Assembly (NCBI GenBank): GCA_019925795.1
Contig: CM034307.1
Coordinates: 14,591,197-14,655,196 of the forward strand
Direction of reading: 5' to 3'
Source: Dendrobium chrysotoxum
Taxonomy: Eukaryota > Streptophyta > Magnoliopsida > Asparagales > Orchidaceae
DNA: 64,000 bases
The notes beneath the pieces were generated by a model. That model made no database searches. It was given only the letters and a program-made list of their open reading frames with translations, and was not told the DNA's origin. The translations under genes and the position numbers were made by a program. Shown piece after piece: positions 29,401-43,100 of this stretch (its first letter is position 1; the number at the start of each line of letters is the position of its first letter).

Positions 29401-31687
29401 TATTCCTAAATATTTATTTTAATTAATTAGTGAATTTTTATTTTTTGAAATTAATTTTAATTTTGGATAAATCATATTGGGCATTTATTTTTCTTTTATT
29501 TAGTTTTAATTCTTAGCAATTTGATATATTATATGTAATTTTTTTATTTAAAATAAATTTATTATGAATTTATAAAGATCCTAGGTCAATTATGTATATA
29601 AATCTTTGGTTTGCTATTCTGTAGACCAAATGACTTCTAAATGTAATAAAATTTGAAACATAGCTACATGTAGACATGTACTTCAAACACATAAATTTGT
29701 GCTCATCAAATCCTTCGAAGAGTGAGATATCAATCACAAAAACCTAAATGCATCTATAGGTTTATTGATTAGTTTTAGAATATAGACTCAATGGATTTAG
29801 ATAAAATCAGTGGCTAAGTAAGCTTTAACATAACACTGCAATCACCTCAAAAACCAACCTCTAATTCCCTATGGATTCTTCATTATGAATTTTTAAATCC
29901 TTTGGTCAAATGATGACCTATGAACTTTGAAAATACATTTGGACTGCTTAAATAGCTCTAATTGAGATGAAAAATTTATGGAGATGTGATAACATCTCCA
30001 AGAAATATTCCCTTCAATTGGATCCCATGGTGACCTAAATTTTGTGAATAATCTAAGAATTACCCCGGGGGTTTTTCTTGAATTATGTTTAATGTATCAT
30101 AGACCTTGACCTAAGATCATGGGAGTTTGATAATACTCCTCAAGCTAAATCCGTAGAGCGTAAGATCGTGTGATTTGGAAAAGTAAAAGAGGAGTTCTGA
30201 ATTATCAAAGATCCTTTAATTTTTTGGTGAAAATAAATCAAATTTACAATAGATGCCGCTATCCATGAGGTGCACTCTGACTGGGCAGGCAATGATTAGT
30301 GCACTAATAGTATCAACATGATTTTAATTCAAGCCATTAGATCAAGATCTGATAGCTCTGCTTCAAAGGCTCTAAATTGAGGGATGGTCAAATGAAGATC
30401 AATATGGTGGAATCAAGACCATCATTTGAAATGAATGATCCTAATTTCATCTTTAATCTCCCACTTATTTTCATGATCTTAAGCATATTTTGACCAGATC
30501 CCAGAGATTGGTTGGACATAATTAAATAAAATTTTTGATATAGCATTAGTGGATCAAGAACGTTCAATTCAATGGTCTGATCCATGTGGATTGAACATTC
30601 CTTTTATGCTTCCCTGGACCCTCCTAAGATAGAGCTCAGGAATAAAAGAATACTTGATCAAAAGCTCTAATATCCTTAGCCTTAATTTAGGAACAATCGA
30701 TTAAGTATAAAGAACACTTCTCTTCAAGATACTTTGACCAGGGGAAGGATGGATTAGAAGTTGGGTTTTCATGGTCGAACAATCACTGGAGCTCATTCAA
30801 AACCACCTCAACACCTCACATATACAATTGGGGAGTAAGGTAAGGGAACTATCACACTCATGAATCTTTTTAAAATTAGAAATCAAACCCTTCTTCAGTA
30901 ATAACTTTTGTTATTTATAGATATTTAAAATGCACATAGATGGATTTTAAGCTCAATTCAGACCATCTTTGACCACTGGGTCAGGTCAGGGATGTCTAAA
31001 AGAATTTAGGGGAAAGCTCTTGGAGGTTTGGGTTTAATTGGGTTGCACGAATGGGCTCAACCCATGAGTCACTTATTGTTAGTTAGTAAGAAATTGATAG
31101 ATTCTGACCACTCCATGCTAGCAGTTGAAGCGGCAAACCTCTTGGGATGTTTTAACTAAATTTAGGTAACATTTAGGCTTAGGTAGGTTGGGCATGCAAG
31201 CTAACTAGGTTTTAACTCTTTAGGTCATATTGGGTTATCTTATTGACTCAACTCAAGTCAACCTAAGGACTAGGCAGACCAGGGCATATGTAATGAGCCA
31301 TAGGGAATATAGTGGAAGTGATAGCTCGAGTTAATCAGGTCAAGGATTTGTTTCAATGCATGGTCTTTTTAACCACTGGGGTCAAGCCAATTGGCTAACC
31401 CAAGTTAGCTCAATGCATGGGTCACCTAGGGTTATCTCCTAGGTATCCTATGGACATCCCTATAGGTTTGGATGAGTTTAAAAAAGCCTTAATCAATGGA
31501 TTTGCAATGGGTTTCAATGTATGTATGCTTGGTGAACCTTTGTTGACATGGTCAACCAAGTTAACTCATGAGTTGGGGTTTGGTCTATTACATTCAAATA
31601 AATATTAGAGTTCATTTTTGGTGGTTCCTGGGCTTGGCAAGGTCTATATGTATGAAATGTTTGTTAGAAATCCTTAAAGATGCATTT

Positions 31688-31742
31688 GGTCAACCTAGGT
31701 TGACTTGGTCAACCTAGGTTGACTTGGTCAACTAGGTTAACT
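31688..31742. repeat. Tandem 19-bp units with a perfect 16-bp palindrome
   Basis: GGTCAACCTAGGTTGACTT occurs twice in tandem, followed by a third partial unit. GTCAACCTAGGTTGAC is its own reverse complement. Related GTCAAC/GTTGAC words occur from 31250 to 32050. Confidence 0.7.
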
Positions 31743-33284
31743 CATGGGCTAGGGTCAAGTTTGAAACATTCCAAATGATGTATTGAACACATTGGAATAA
31801 GTTCCTTGCAATGGCAAGGTTCAAATGCATAAAATATTACTTTAGGGTTTAATTGCTTCATTTGGTCAACATAGGTTGACTTGGCCAAACAAGCTTGATT
31901 ATAGCTTGGATTTTGTTTTAATTCATGTCAAATAATATTCTAAACTTATTAAAATATGTTTCATGATTTAGTTTGATTGAGCCATATTATGGTTTAAGGA
32001 AAAAAAAATTTCCAAAGTATAAGTTTTATGGTTTTATGGTCTACCATGGTCAGCCAAGGCTCAAGGTTGGTTTAATACATCATGCTAGTGATTATGATCT
32101 TGCTCAATATATTTGTATAGGTTTCCATGTTCAAAAATCATAAGATGTCATATTTAGTGGCACAGGCTATAAATATTTTTAGGTTTTGCAGCTTATAAAA
32201 ATGCTTTGCGTTTTAGAGGTTAGGGATCATGAAATGCCTTCAAATTGATGTGATTGACCCTAGGGATATGCCTAATAAGTATGCAAGTGATAGATCAAGA
32301 ATTTATGATCATTTGGTGAAGTTTCAAGGCAATAAAAATTTCTTCAAAAATAGGTTATGGACCAAGCGATTTTGGGTTTGGTTCTAACACTTGATTTTGA
32401 AGTTTTGAATTGATCATTGGGTTTAATCACTGGATTTGATTTTGATTTGATTTAAGCAATGACTTGGGAGGATTTAGGGTTGGAAATGCTCAGAGTTTTG
32501 ACAACCACTGATGATCATTAGTTATTGAACAAGGAATCAGTTGACTATCACTAGAGGCTGTCAACTAATGGATTTAGGGCTTGATTTTGAATTAGGTTTT
32601 GAATTAATCAATGGAGATCTATTATTGATGGAATTTTAGTTTTTTAATGATCATGTTTTTGACAATTATTTAGTGATACCAAGTAATAGATCAGATGATC
32701 AAATGACACTCAGGGTTAATCATTAAATAATGATTTATATGTCAATAATCAAGGCACTATGCCAATGCACAATATAGAGTTTAATTTAGGGTTTTAAATT
32801 TAGTTTAGTGATTGATGCATGGAGATTGATCTTTGATATATAAAAATTGACCTCGTTTAAAAATAGGGTCAACATGAGCTTACGCCTCTTCTAGGGTTAT
32901 GGCTCTACTCATTAGTGTACCCTACCATGTAAACTACCTCAACTTCCATGGCATCATTATCATCTTCTTTTTTTCTTGTGCTCAAATCTCCAAGAAGCAC
33001 TTCTGCTAAATCACAAATTTTGACTGCGGCATGGAGAGCTCTTCAATTGGTGGACTAAGTCAAGTTGACCTATTTCTGAGGGGGTAGATTCGGAAGGCAA
33101 TGGAATCACCTTGAGGATTATCTAGGGGGTCGACCATGATAAGTGTTTCCATTCAAAACCTTTTTTCTTTTTCACACACTATTAATATCTTCTTTCATAG
33201 GTGGATCTCTAGGAGCATGTGCTAGATGTGTAGCCTTTCTTCTTCTCATTGAAACTCCTTTCTGGAGACTTAGATATTCAAACT

Positions 33285-33525
33285 ATTTTCCTTTCTACCA
33301 ATACCTAATGGTGATGGATTCTTTGACATAGGGTCCAAGTTTCAAACCCTCATGTTTACCATATGATTATTATTTTCTTTATTTCTCTACTATCATAATA
33401 GATGATTATTTTTCTCTCCACCGGGACCTTTTGGCAGTAGATTCTTACATTCATAGACCAAGTGTCATGCTCTAATGTTCACAATGTAAAACTTGTTTTC
33501 TTCCTTTCTATGCTACCACAACATA
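33285..33525. repeat. Degenerate direct repeat, about 123-bp period
   Basis: Text around GGATTCTTTGACATAGGGTC (33316) recurs as AGATTCTTACATTCATAGAC (33439), with similar pyrimidine-rich flanks. No coding potential is evident. Confidence 0.45.
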
Positions 33526-34011
33526 TGTTAGCTTTCCTTTTGAGGTCCTTTCATCCCCTATAATTAGTTATTTTTAAAACTTTTATTTCATTAGCCCCTT
33601 CTCTTTTGGTACTTTCAAAACTCTATGCACTTTGGAAGATAGAGTCTCAGATTGCTTCCTTTGAGAGGCTAGATGTTAATACTATTGCTCTTAAAAGGAT
33701 TATTTTAGCTTGCCAGTTGAGCTATTCCTTTTTACCCATTTCACATTTATAAATTTATTCCCATTACAGACACTCACTTCTAGATCCTAGGCCAATAGTA
33801 TGAATGGGTAGACATGAAGTAGGTGTTAAGCTTGTAACTCAACATTCATCATTCTTTTCTGCCATCTTGATGGCCTTTGTATAGATGATGAGGCCTCGAC
33901 ATCATTCCTTCTATATATAGATAACCCAATTGGCAGAGGGGTCATATTGGCATGTATGATAAAAAGCTACTTCATGGCTATAACAGTCTTCATTTTTTAG
34001 GTTCCTAACTA

Positions 34012-34023
34012 GGATAACCCTTT
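34012..34023. repeat. Probable target-site duplication of the LINE
   Basis: GGATAACCCTTT here and GGATAACCTTTT at 40129-40140, just after an A-run (40116-40123), differ at one base. The length and the position after a short poly(A) are as expected for L1-type insertion. Confidence 0.6.
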
Positions 34024-34259
34024 GTTACAGAGAGAGACCCATTTTCTAGAGAGAGAGAGAGTGCTTGATAATTTTGAATTTCTGTTAGAGGTTTGTTCGT
34101 GTGTTATTTGCAGTGGTGGAGGATGATTGGCGGCTATCACCGGTGGTCATTCCTTCCTTCTCTAGTTGTTCAACATATAAGCTTTCCACAGAAACTTCTA
34201 TTTCTATATTATCTATAGAAAGAAAGAATGATATGGATAGTTCTAATAAATAAAGATTG

Positions 34260-36258
34260 CCAATGGAACTCTGCTTGTTATTAGGGATGTTTCTGATTTT
34301 AGTATTCCATATGTAGTTTCTAGGAGAGAATCGTTAGTTGGTAAGGTCAAGAAAGTTGTTTCTAAGTATCAAGATTTTCATTATAAAGGATTTGATGTTC
34401 AACATAAATTCAATAAAGGTAGCATCCTTCAAGGAAGATCTAATGATGTTGAGGCTTATTCTTCTATTAGGCCAAAATTAAAGGTGAATAGATTTATTAA
34501 TTCAATAATGGTGCAAGATAATGTCAAATTCAATTGTGGTTCAAAAGAAAATGTTCAGTTGATCAGAAAAAATTTTGAAACAAAAGTTGTTTGTGATAAT
34601 GTCTTTAAAGAAGTTCTTCGTGAAGTAAATTTTGGATATTCTGTTAAAGTAATTTCTGAACCTCTTAATTCTTGGAGTAAACACCCAAATTTTAAAGTGG
34701 CTAATCCTAAATTAAATATAGAGATGTTAGATGACAGTGTTGCTATTAAACTTCATTCTAAAAATGAAATGGAAAATATTTTCAGACTTCGTAATTCCTT
34801 TGCTGTTAAGGTGTTTCGTAATCTTATTCCTTATTCTTTGATTTATTTAGGATTATGGAAGTAATGGAGTAAATTTGGTTCTTTTCATCTTAGTGGTTTG
34901 GGAAAGGAATGAATTCTTTGTTCATTTCAATCACCTGAAGCAAAAGAAGCAGTTGTTAGTGGAGGTCCTTGTTATGTAGGTGATCATATCATTGGTATGG
35001 AGAATTAGAATCTGAGTTTCTCCCCAATATCTAGGAAGGATTTATTATCTCCAGTGTGGATCCATTTGCCTGCCATTACATTGTTGGGATGAAACTAATA
35101 TCATTAGAATAGCTTTTTAGTTGGTACTTTAATGTATTTATACTGTAATATGTTCAATTGGGCGAGAAAAGAATTTTCTAGAGTTTGTGTCTAAATTAAC
35201 ATTGATGCTCAACTTTCTGCTAGCATTTGGATTGAAGTAACTTAAGGAATTTTTTTTCAAAAAATAGAATATGAAAAAAAATATCATCTTTCTACTTAAA
35301 TTGCAGTAGAATTGGCCACACTAATCTTAACTACAAATGGATTATTGTTGATCAGAACAAGGTGTCTTCCTCTTCAGCTAATTAGATGGTTGATGGGGAT
35401 AATAATTTGAAAAAAGTTAAAATTCACTGTATTCCTAAATCTGATAGTATAATGGATAATAGTGATTCCTCTTCCTATGGACCTTGGATCCATTTGAACT
35501 ATGGAAGGAATAAATTTAAATATTTCAATAGATTTAAATCCAATTAATTCCATAAGAATTTCAGTAGAGAAGCAGACATTCCAAAGATGAATAATTTTGA
35601 AGGTTTCAAAGTGAATATGAGAAATTTTAATGATGATAAGAAGGCTTTTCAAAAACATATAGTTGTTCTCGAAGAATTGAAGAATAATTAAGAGTTCAAA
35701 ACAGCTGTTACTAATATTGATCATATTACTGATGTTGTTAAAGGAAATAATGTTGTTGATAACGCTAAAGTTGTTGATGCTGTTAGAACAAAAGATGTTG
35801 ATGATATTTCTATCCAAGCTGAATTAAATATGACAGAAGAGGTCGAAAATGAAGTTGTTGATGTTGTGTATGGTGCTCATGCTATTAAAATAAACGATGT
35901 TGTTGAGATTGCTTAATTTGCTGATGTTTCCAATATTGCGGTCATTACTGATATTTCTGATGTTGTTGATTATGAAAATATTGATAATGTTTCTAAAGCT
36001 CCTAAAAATATTAATCAAACTATTCATGGTGATACTATTATCTATTCTTCCGAAGATGGTCATCTCGTGATTCCTCCAAAGCATGTGAAGGTATTGAAGT
36101 CAAATTCTTCTATAAATTCCTATAATTTTAATTTTGAAAAAGTTGATGGCTATAGTGAAAATAGATTTAAGTTGAATATGTATTCTTCATATGTTGTGTT
36201 GAAAAATATTTCTCCTAAATGTTCTCAACGTAAGAATAAACTCAATAAAGAACTATGA
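34260..36258 (+). pseudogene. LINE ORF1 (DUF4283-like RNA-binding protein), decayed
   Basis: An open piece (34484-34864) leads into text readable in mixed frames as FGSFHLSGLG, EAKEAVVSGGPCYVGDHIIGM and SPVWIHLPAITLL, the pattern of the DUF4283 domain at the start of plant L1 ORF1. The rest (35100-36258) is a low-complexity Asp/Val/Asn-rich region typical of the divergent C-terminal part. The apparent Asn/Ile-rich frames on the minus strand (36084-35374) are shadows of it. Confidence 0.65.
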
Positions 36259-36369
36259 ATGTTAGGTCCTATTAAAGAAAATGAAAGAATAACAAAAGGA
36301 GATGATAGTCATGAAGGGTCTAGGGCCTTATCCCCATTTGTCCCTTATTGTCTTATATTTTATTTTAGA

Positions 36370-39300
36370 ATTGTATGGGAGCTAAGAAAAAAAATACTTC
36401 CTACTATTTGAGAAGTTTGGTGTTAGAAAATGCTATTTTTTGTGGGTTTATTGGAAACTAAATTAGATTCCATGGATAATAAAGAAGTTAAAATAATTAT
36501 TGGTTATGAATGGGGAGTTCTTTCATGTTCCTGCAAGAGGTACTTTAGCTGAAATGCTACCATTATGGAAAAAGAGTATTTGGGAATAAAGAAGGTCTTG
36601 CTTGTATTTGGGAAAGAATAAATAGAATTTGTTTAAATTCTAATACATTGTAAAATATTCCTTTTGCTATGATAAGACATTTACCAAGAGTTGCTTCAAA
36701 TCATTGTCCATTATTGCTTAACTTTAGCAATTTAATTTGGTATAAGCAAAAAAGTTATTAGATTTGAGAATGTCTGGTGTTCTTATGAAGCTTCTAGGGG
36801 TATTGTTAATAAAACTTGGAGTAAACAAGATTTTGGAACAAGTGTTGATATTCTTCATAGGAAAATGAATAGCTATGTTAGATGCTTAATTTTTTAGAGT
36901 AAAAATAAGCTAAAGGAGCTGAATAATCTTAAAACTTCGTTACAAAATAATATTTTGTTGTTACAAGAGGAGGAAAGTAGTTTGGGTGGTCTGCACCCAA
37001 ACAAGATTCTTGAGCTAAGGAAAAAAAATCATGAATTGAATCTTACTCTTGCTATACTTGTAACTTGGTGGAGACAACATTCTAAATCACAATGGTTGGA
37101 TGAAGGGGATCAAAATTCTCATTTTTTACATGCTTATGCTACAGCTAAAAGAAAAGGAAATATGATTAATCAAATTTTTTATCCTAAGGGTGTTATATAG
37201 ACAGACCCTAACTTAATTTGATTAGCCTTTGAGTAATTATTCTTAAACAAATGGAAAAAGAGACATTGCAATTTGCAAAATTGGCCATCCTTTGAAGTTA
37301 AAGATTAAATTAATGAAGATAAGAAATAGTCGCTGGATGCTGAATTTTCTAAAGAAGAGCTATTTTCTACTATTATGAAGATGGATAACAATAAATCTCC
37401 TGGAACAGATGGTGTTAATGCATGTTTTTCAAATCTTTTTGGAGTTTTATAAATAATGAAATTTGGAATGACATTGAAAAATTCTTTTATTTGGGTATCA
37501 TGCCAGAATTTTGGAAAGAAATTATGGTTATTCTTATTCCTAAAGTTCCTAATGCCTCAAAATTATTGAAGTTTCTCCAATCAGTATATGTCAAATGATT
37601 TATAAATTGTTGCTGGTATGATATTAAACAGATTGAAGATTTATCTTCCGTTTATTATTTTTGAAGTGCAAGGTACTTTTGTTCCTGGAAGAACCATTTC
37701 TGAGAATTATTTGTAGGCTCATAAGATATTTAATAGATTCATATTTTCAATAGGTAAATAAGGATTCATGTTGATTAAATTAAACATGGAACAAGAATGC
37801 AATAGTATGTGTTGGGACACAAATCTAATTTTAAGAGTTATGAATTTCCAAGTGAAGATTTAAAATTTGATTATTAAGTGTATCAATGATAGAAGGTGTG
37901 ATTGGATTAATGTTATATGCTATTTTAGACAAGGTTATTTGTTATCTCCTTGTCTTTTTATATTATTTTCAAAATTACTTTCAAAAGCATTTCATGAAAA
38001 AGGAAAACAACTTTGAATAAGACTTGCATCAAATACAGAAAAAATTTCTTATGTATTGTATATTGATGTTGTTTTAATTGTAGCTGAGGCTTCAAGAAAT
38101 AATGCGAGACTGATTAATAGAATTCTGCTTGACTATTATAGATGGACTAGACAGAAAATCAATGCTAATAAATTAATGGTTCTATTTGGGAAAGTTTTTT
38201 TGAAAAGAAGGAAAAGAAAATTAAGCAAAATTTTGGGTTTTCATACTGTTATCAAAACCACCTACTTAGGAATAAAAAAGGAATTGATAAGCTTGAAGGC
38301 TACTGATTATCAAACATTATTGTATAATTAATGAAAAGACTTAACACATGGGGCTCTCATTCATTATCTCTCGCTAGAAGGATTTTATTTGTTAAAACTA
38401 CATTTTCTTCTATTATGACTCATTCATTAATTCCAAAAGGTTTTTTAGATGATATTTATAGATTTTGAAGAAACAACTTATGGCACAAGGAGCAAGGAAG
38501 ATAGGGATTGCATTATATTTCCTAGAATATATTGTGTACTCCAATTTATAGGGCTGGTCTTGGACTTCAAGCTACAGCTTCAAGACAGGGTTCGTTAAGG
38601 GCTTGTATTGCTTGGAATTTCATTCAAAATCAAGATTTACTTGTAAATAGAATGATCATGGAAAAATATGGATATGATATCTGAAAAGAAGAAATAAAAA
38701 TAAATTCATCCCCATCATGGCGTATAATTAAAGATTGTGCTCAATTTTTGAAGCCTACTGTTAGATGGTAGGTTTGTAAAGGATTAAAAATTAATATTAC
38801 AAATGATATTTGGATTCTAGATAGATGTCTAAATAAGTGACCTTCAACATGCAATATATTCCAGGTTAAAGATAAAATGGTTGCTACACTTCTTGATGAA
38901 GATGGAAGATGGAATCTATCTATTTTAAAGATGTATTTTATTGATGATATGATAAAAATTATATTGGAAATTCTTATTTTATTATACTCACATGAAGATA
39001 AACTAGAATAATTTCTTTTAATTCTATTAAATCTGTTAACACTAGCTTTTGAAGCTTCTTTTCAAATCAATCAAGAAGGTGGTATTAATTTGAAATGGTT
39101 GAAAAAATTAAAGGTGAGTTCTAAGGAATCATTATTTTTTTGGAGATTATAAAATAATGTTCTTCCTACAAATGTATGGCTAAATCATAGAAGATTGCAA
39201 GAGAATACTTCTTGTTTGAAATCTTGCCAAGAAAATGAAGACTTGGATCATATTGCGGTGCATTACAGTAAGCTTATAGAAGTCCTTGAGAAATTTAAAC

Positions 39301-40080
39301 AGTGGGGAATTCATTTACCAAAATTTCAAAATGTTTTTTAATGTTGTGTTAGTTTGCAAAAGACAGCAATTAATAATCCAGGATTTGCTAGAATTTATAT
39401 TTCACTGGTATATCATAATTGGAAATCAAGAAATTTCTTTATATATGGAAAAATTATTCCATCTGTGTTAATGATTGCAGCTCAAATTCTTTCACAATCT
39501 AGTCAAACACATTTGTCTAAAATTTGTTAGAACTGGGATATTAATCAGCTTGATGTGCTGTTAAAAGATTGGTATCCCCCTCCTATAGATTGGATCAAAA
39601 TAAATGTTGATGCTTCTTTGATGCAATCCAATATGGCAGGTATAGCTAGAGTTTTACGGGATCATAAAGGTAGATTATTACTTGCTTATGGAAAGAAATT
39701 AGTTCATTTGGATATAGCATTATTGGAATTGATAGCTATTTTCAATTTCAAAAATATAATGCAAGAATGGATGAATAATAAGCAAGGAATCATTATTGAA
39801 GGTGATAATATTAATGTTATCAATTTTTTGTTCAAGAAAGAAGACCTCTGAGCTGAATAAAAGTATTCAAAGAATGGATTTTCTTTTCTAGAAGTTTTTT
39901 AAAAAGTAATTTTCCATTTTGTTTCTAAATATTGTAATAGAGTAGCTAATTTATATTCTCATCATGCCCTCTTAGGTGATTTTTTTAGGATGTTTTTGTT
40001 GCTAGTGAACTTCATTCAAGTTTTGTTGACTTGATTGGGAAGGAATGCGATAGGATTTCTATCATGTAGTTCTTTGTTTA
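36370..40080 (+). pseudogene. LINE ORF2 (endonuclease, RT, RNase H), decayed
   Basis: Endonuclease ends are recognisable (NCMGAKKKN at the start; IRHLPRVASNHCPLLLNF at the end), but the middle is missing, so it has an internal deletion. RT follows: SQWLDEGDQNSHFLHAYATA (36955-37200), NNKSPGTDGVNA near 37390, and the catalytic box reads YIDVVLI where FADDVLI is usual, so the second Asp is lost (about 38060). A zinc-finger-like CLKSC...H segment follows near 39220. RNase H is at 39555-39851 with WIKINVDASL and ELIAI. Many stops. Confidence 0.82.
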
Positions 40081-40140
40081 TTTTCATTTATGTTTAATGC
40101 TATTTGTATATTTTTAAAAAAAAGATTGGGATAACCTTTT

Positions 40141-43100
40141 AATTATTGAGATCGTCTTATGGGGGACCACTTTAGCAGTGATAATTTTGGCTGGTGGCAA
40201 TCACTGTGCTAGGAGATGTACACGATGTGCAATAGCTTTAGTAAGGTGAGGCCTCCTGATAGGCTCTTCAGTCTCCATATCTTATACAGGAATGATGAAA
40301 GCCATTGTAGTAGCTATAAGAATTTTCGCCCACCAAATTAGATGGTGGCTTTAAAGTCTTCGGTGTTAATAATAGTATTGGCTAGCTTTTTGCTAACTCC
40401 ATGTCTCGACTGGATGGTGAAAGGAGTATTATGTAGTTCCATTCTACAAAAATAAAAGGTAGTGGTTAGTTATTAAAATTTGATACATCCTCCCATACTT
40501 TCAAAATATAAAGACTCGATATAATAAAGTAGTATGAGTAAATAATATAGATAAATTTTAACCTTGCTTAGAAAATTTTTAGTGATATATTAAAGATTAA
40601 AATAAAAATGACATTTAAAATTTTAACCCATTATGCCTTGCTACTAATATACAAATGACTAGCCAAAGACGGAAGGAGAAATCATCCCCAGTGGAGTCGC
40701 CAAAAATCTCTAGACCTAAAAAATTTGACCTTTTGCGCCCCAGCCTCTAGCATATATTTGGGTAGAGTTTTAATGAATTATATTTCAAGGGAAATATTGG
40801 AAGGTAGATTAGATAGAGATAAGACACTACCCTGAGATTTTACCATCTTAGTGAGGACTTTAAGATCCAAGTTTTTAATTTCTATAAATGTAAGCCCATT
40901 AATTACCCCTTTTGATAATGAAAGAGCACTTTTGATTAGGATTGATTGTTAAAAAAAATACTTAATATCCACCATATAATACCAGTAGAAAATTTTAAAA
41001 TTTAAGATTAGAAATTTATGACCTGTCACTTAAAATGGATGGCGGGGTGGGGAGATGATGATGAACTTAATAAAGATCCCATGGTTTTATCATTTTGGGT
41101 TATCATGGTCCTTAGTCTACTTAGTCAAAGGAGGTAGTCAATCCAACCCGACTGTAGGATTCTCGACAGTAGCCAAGGGTTACTTTATATAAGTTTACCG
41201 TATTAACATGAGATGAATGTTTGTGTAAGGGATGAATGCAAGTCAACTCTAGCTTATAGAGGCCTTTATTCCCTATCAATTATACCTAATAATTAATTAC
41301 TCAATGGTATATAACCAGTAAGGAACAAATGGGATTTTAGCCAACATAATTATATAGTGGAGTAGTTCGACCAAGCCACTACGTCAAAGGGTCACAATCA
41401 TAATTATTTACCACATGGAGCAGTCTTCATGGAGCCATCTAGCCAAACCACTAATTAGAGGATTGGTTCTAACCATACCACATAGAGTTATCTAGCCGAG
41501 CTATGAATTTTGTGGAGCCATTTAGCGAAGCCACTAGTTAGAGGATGAATTCAATATCCTTACTGTATAAAATTATTTAAGAATGTGTTTGAGTGATATT
41601 CTTGACTAGTTATTCGATGGTAAACTTCAGTTTTAAATATATAAAATTTAAGTAGATATTGGTTTTTGAAATTTTGGTGACATTTAGAAATTAACCCTTC
41701 CGATTAAAATTAACTTTGAACATAACCTTCATCAGGCTGACAAAGATGTTACTTTATAATATATGCTTTTTTTTTATTTGGAGGCATTTAAAAAAGGTAG
41801 AGTCCCCTCCAAGTAAGATTAGCATTCAACACGACCATTATAGGGGTGACAAAAATGTCATTTTAAAATATTTGTATTTACTAAAAATTTGAAAATATTT
41901 AAAGGTAGAGTCCCCTCAGGTTGAGATAGCTCTCAACAGAGCCATATTTAGGGATAAAATATTTAATATCTTCAACCATGTCAACTATGTTTGCTTACTA
42001 ATAAAGGATCTGGTTCAATTATTAATTATTATGCGAACATTAAAATTGAGAGCTTATAACTTTTTGATGAGTTCCATTTAAAGAGACTTTAAAGGCCTAA
42101 TGTAAAATTTAATATTAAATATCTTGGTAGATTTATGATTAAGTATTTACTTGTTAATTCAAGTTATGTAGTCTCTCGTCCTTTCAAGGAGGATGATCAG
42201 ACTTGAACCTGCATAACATTCTCAAAACTTAAAATTAGGATTTTTGTCTGATAGACGGAGTACTTGTGGGTAGTTAATTTGAGATAAGATTTAACATTAG
42301 CAAGCTTTTAATCACTGTGCAACATTCTCAGACATTTGTGTTTGCACATTTAACATATTTATGAGAGCACATTCAAGAATAAAAATTTTCTTTTAAATTT
42401 ATGTGCATGCTTCTTGATGCATGTATACTATACACTTGCACACTTTTTAAAGCACTTTCATAGTGTATATGCATTTTAACATATTGGCATGTATTTCAGT
42501 ACATTTATGCAATGCAATTGTTTTCGTTTCACTGTATTTGAATAGCATATTCACACATGTTTACTTTCCTTGTGTGATTTTCATTGCAGCTCACTTTATT
42601 GGAATGGTGTGTGCTTCTTAACACCATATCATGCTAATTGAACTGGTAGCACCCATCTTCGGGCTATCACGTGCTTCCCTAGGATGCTACGTGCTTCTTG
42701 GTGGATCAAATTTATTTTTAGGGAATTATATTTTAATGCATTAGGGGGAAATTTAAAATATTTAAACATGATTATTTTCTTAACTGATAATTATTAATAT
42801 GTGTGAATATTTTAATTTGAAATTTAAGAAATGTCTCTTTTCTTCTTGTATGAGTGCTGTGGATCTGGTGGCATGAGTAGGCAAATTAGATTTTAGCTAT
42901 TGTATATATGAGAGATATTATTTATTTCATTTTATCTCCTCTAAAGTTGTTATAGCATTCAACATAGCTCGTAGGGGATGTCTCTTCAATAGACACTAGG
43001 AGTTTATGTCCTTGCCTGTAAGTAAGCCATATTATTTGCTACGAATAACATATTATTGCCTATAGGCAAGCTAATTTTTTTGATATGAGCCCCTTATTCT

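Larger units (their letters stand above)
28986..34011. other. Gene-free AT-rich repeat DNA between C and the LINE
   Basis: No open frame here exceeds about 80 codons or matches a family I know. It contains a dispersed repeat (29165-29400), W-box-like palindromes (31688-31742) and a duplicated block (33285-33525). I see no tRNA, rRNA or host exon. Confidence 0.6.
34024..40128 (+). mobile_element. Decayed L1-type LINE, nearly full length
   Basis: The order is a GA-rich 5' leader, an ORF1 with a DUF4283-like domain, an endonuclease remnant, reverse transcriptase, a zinc-finger-like region, an RNase H domain and a short A-tail. About 6.1 kb, as expected for a full-length plant L1. The C-terminal RNase H is typical of plant L1 clades. 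Stops, frameshifts and deletions throughout make it long dead. Confidence 0.85.

Noticed and set aside
35374..36084. Asn/Ile-rich frames on the minus strand
   Set aside because: They are the shadow of the Asp/Val-rich ORF1 tail of the LINE on the plus strand.
40680..41000. A gypsy LTR suggested by CAGTGGAGTCGCCA
   Set aside because: One short phrase only; no ends, primer site or coding region could be found.
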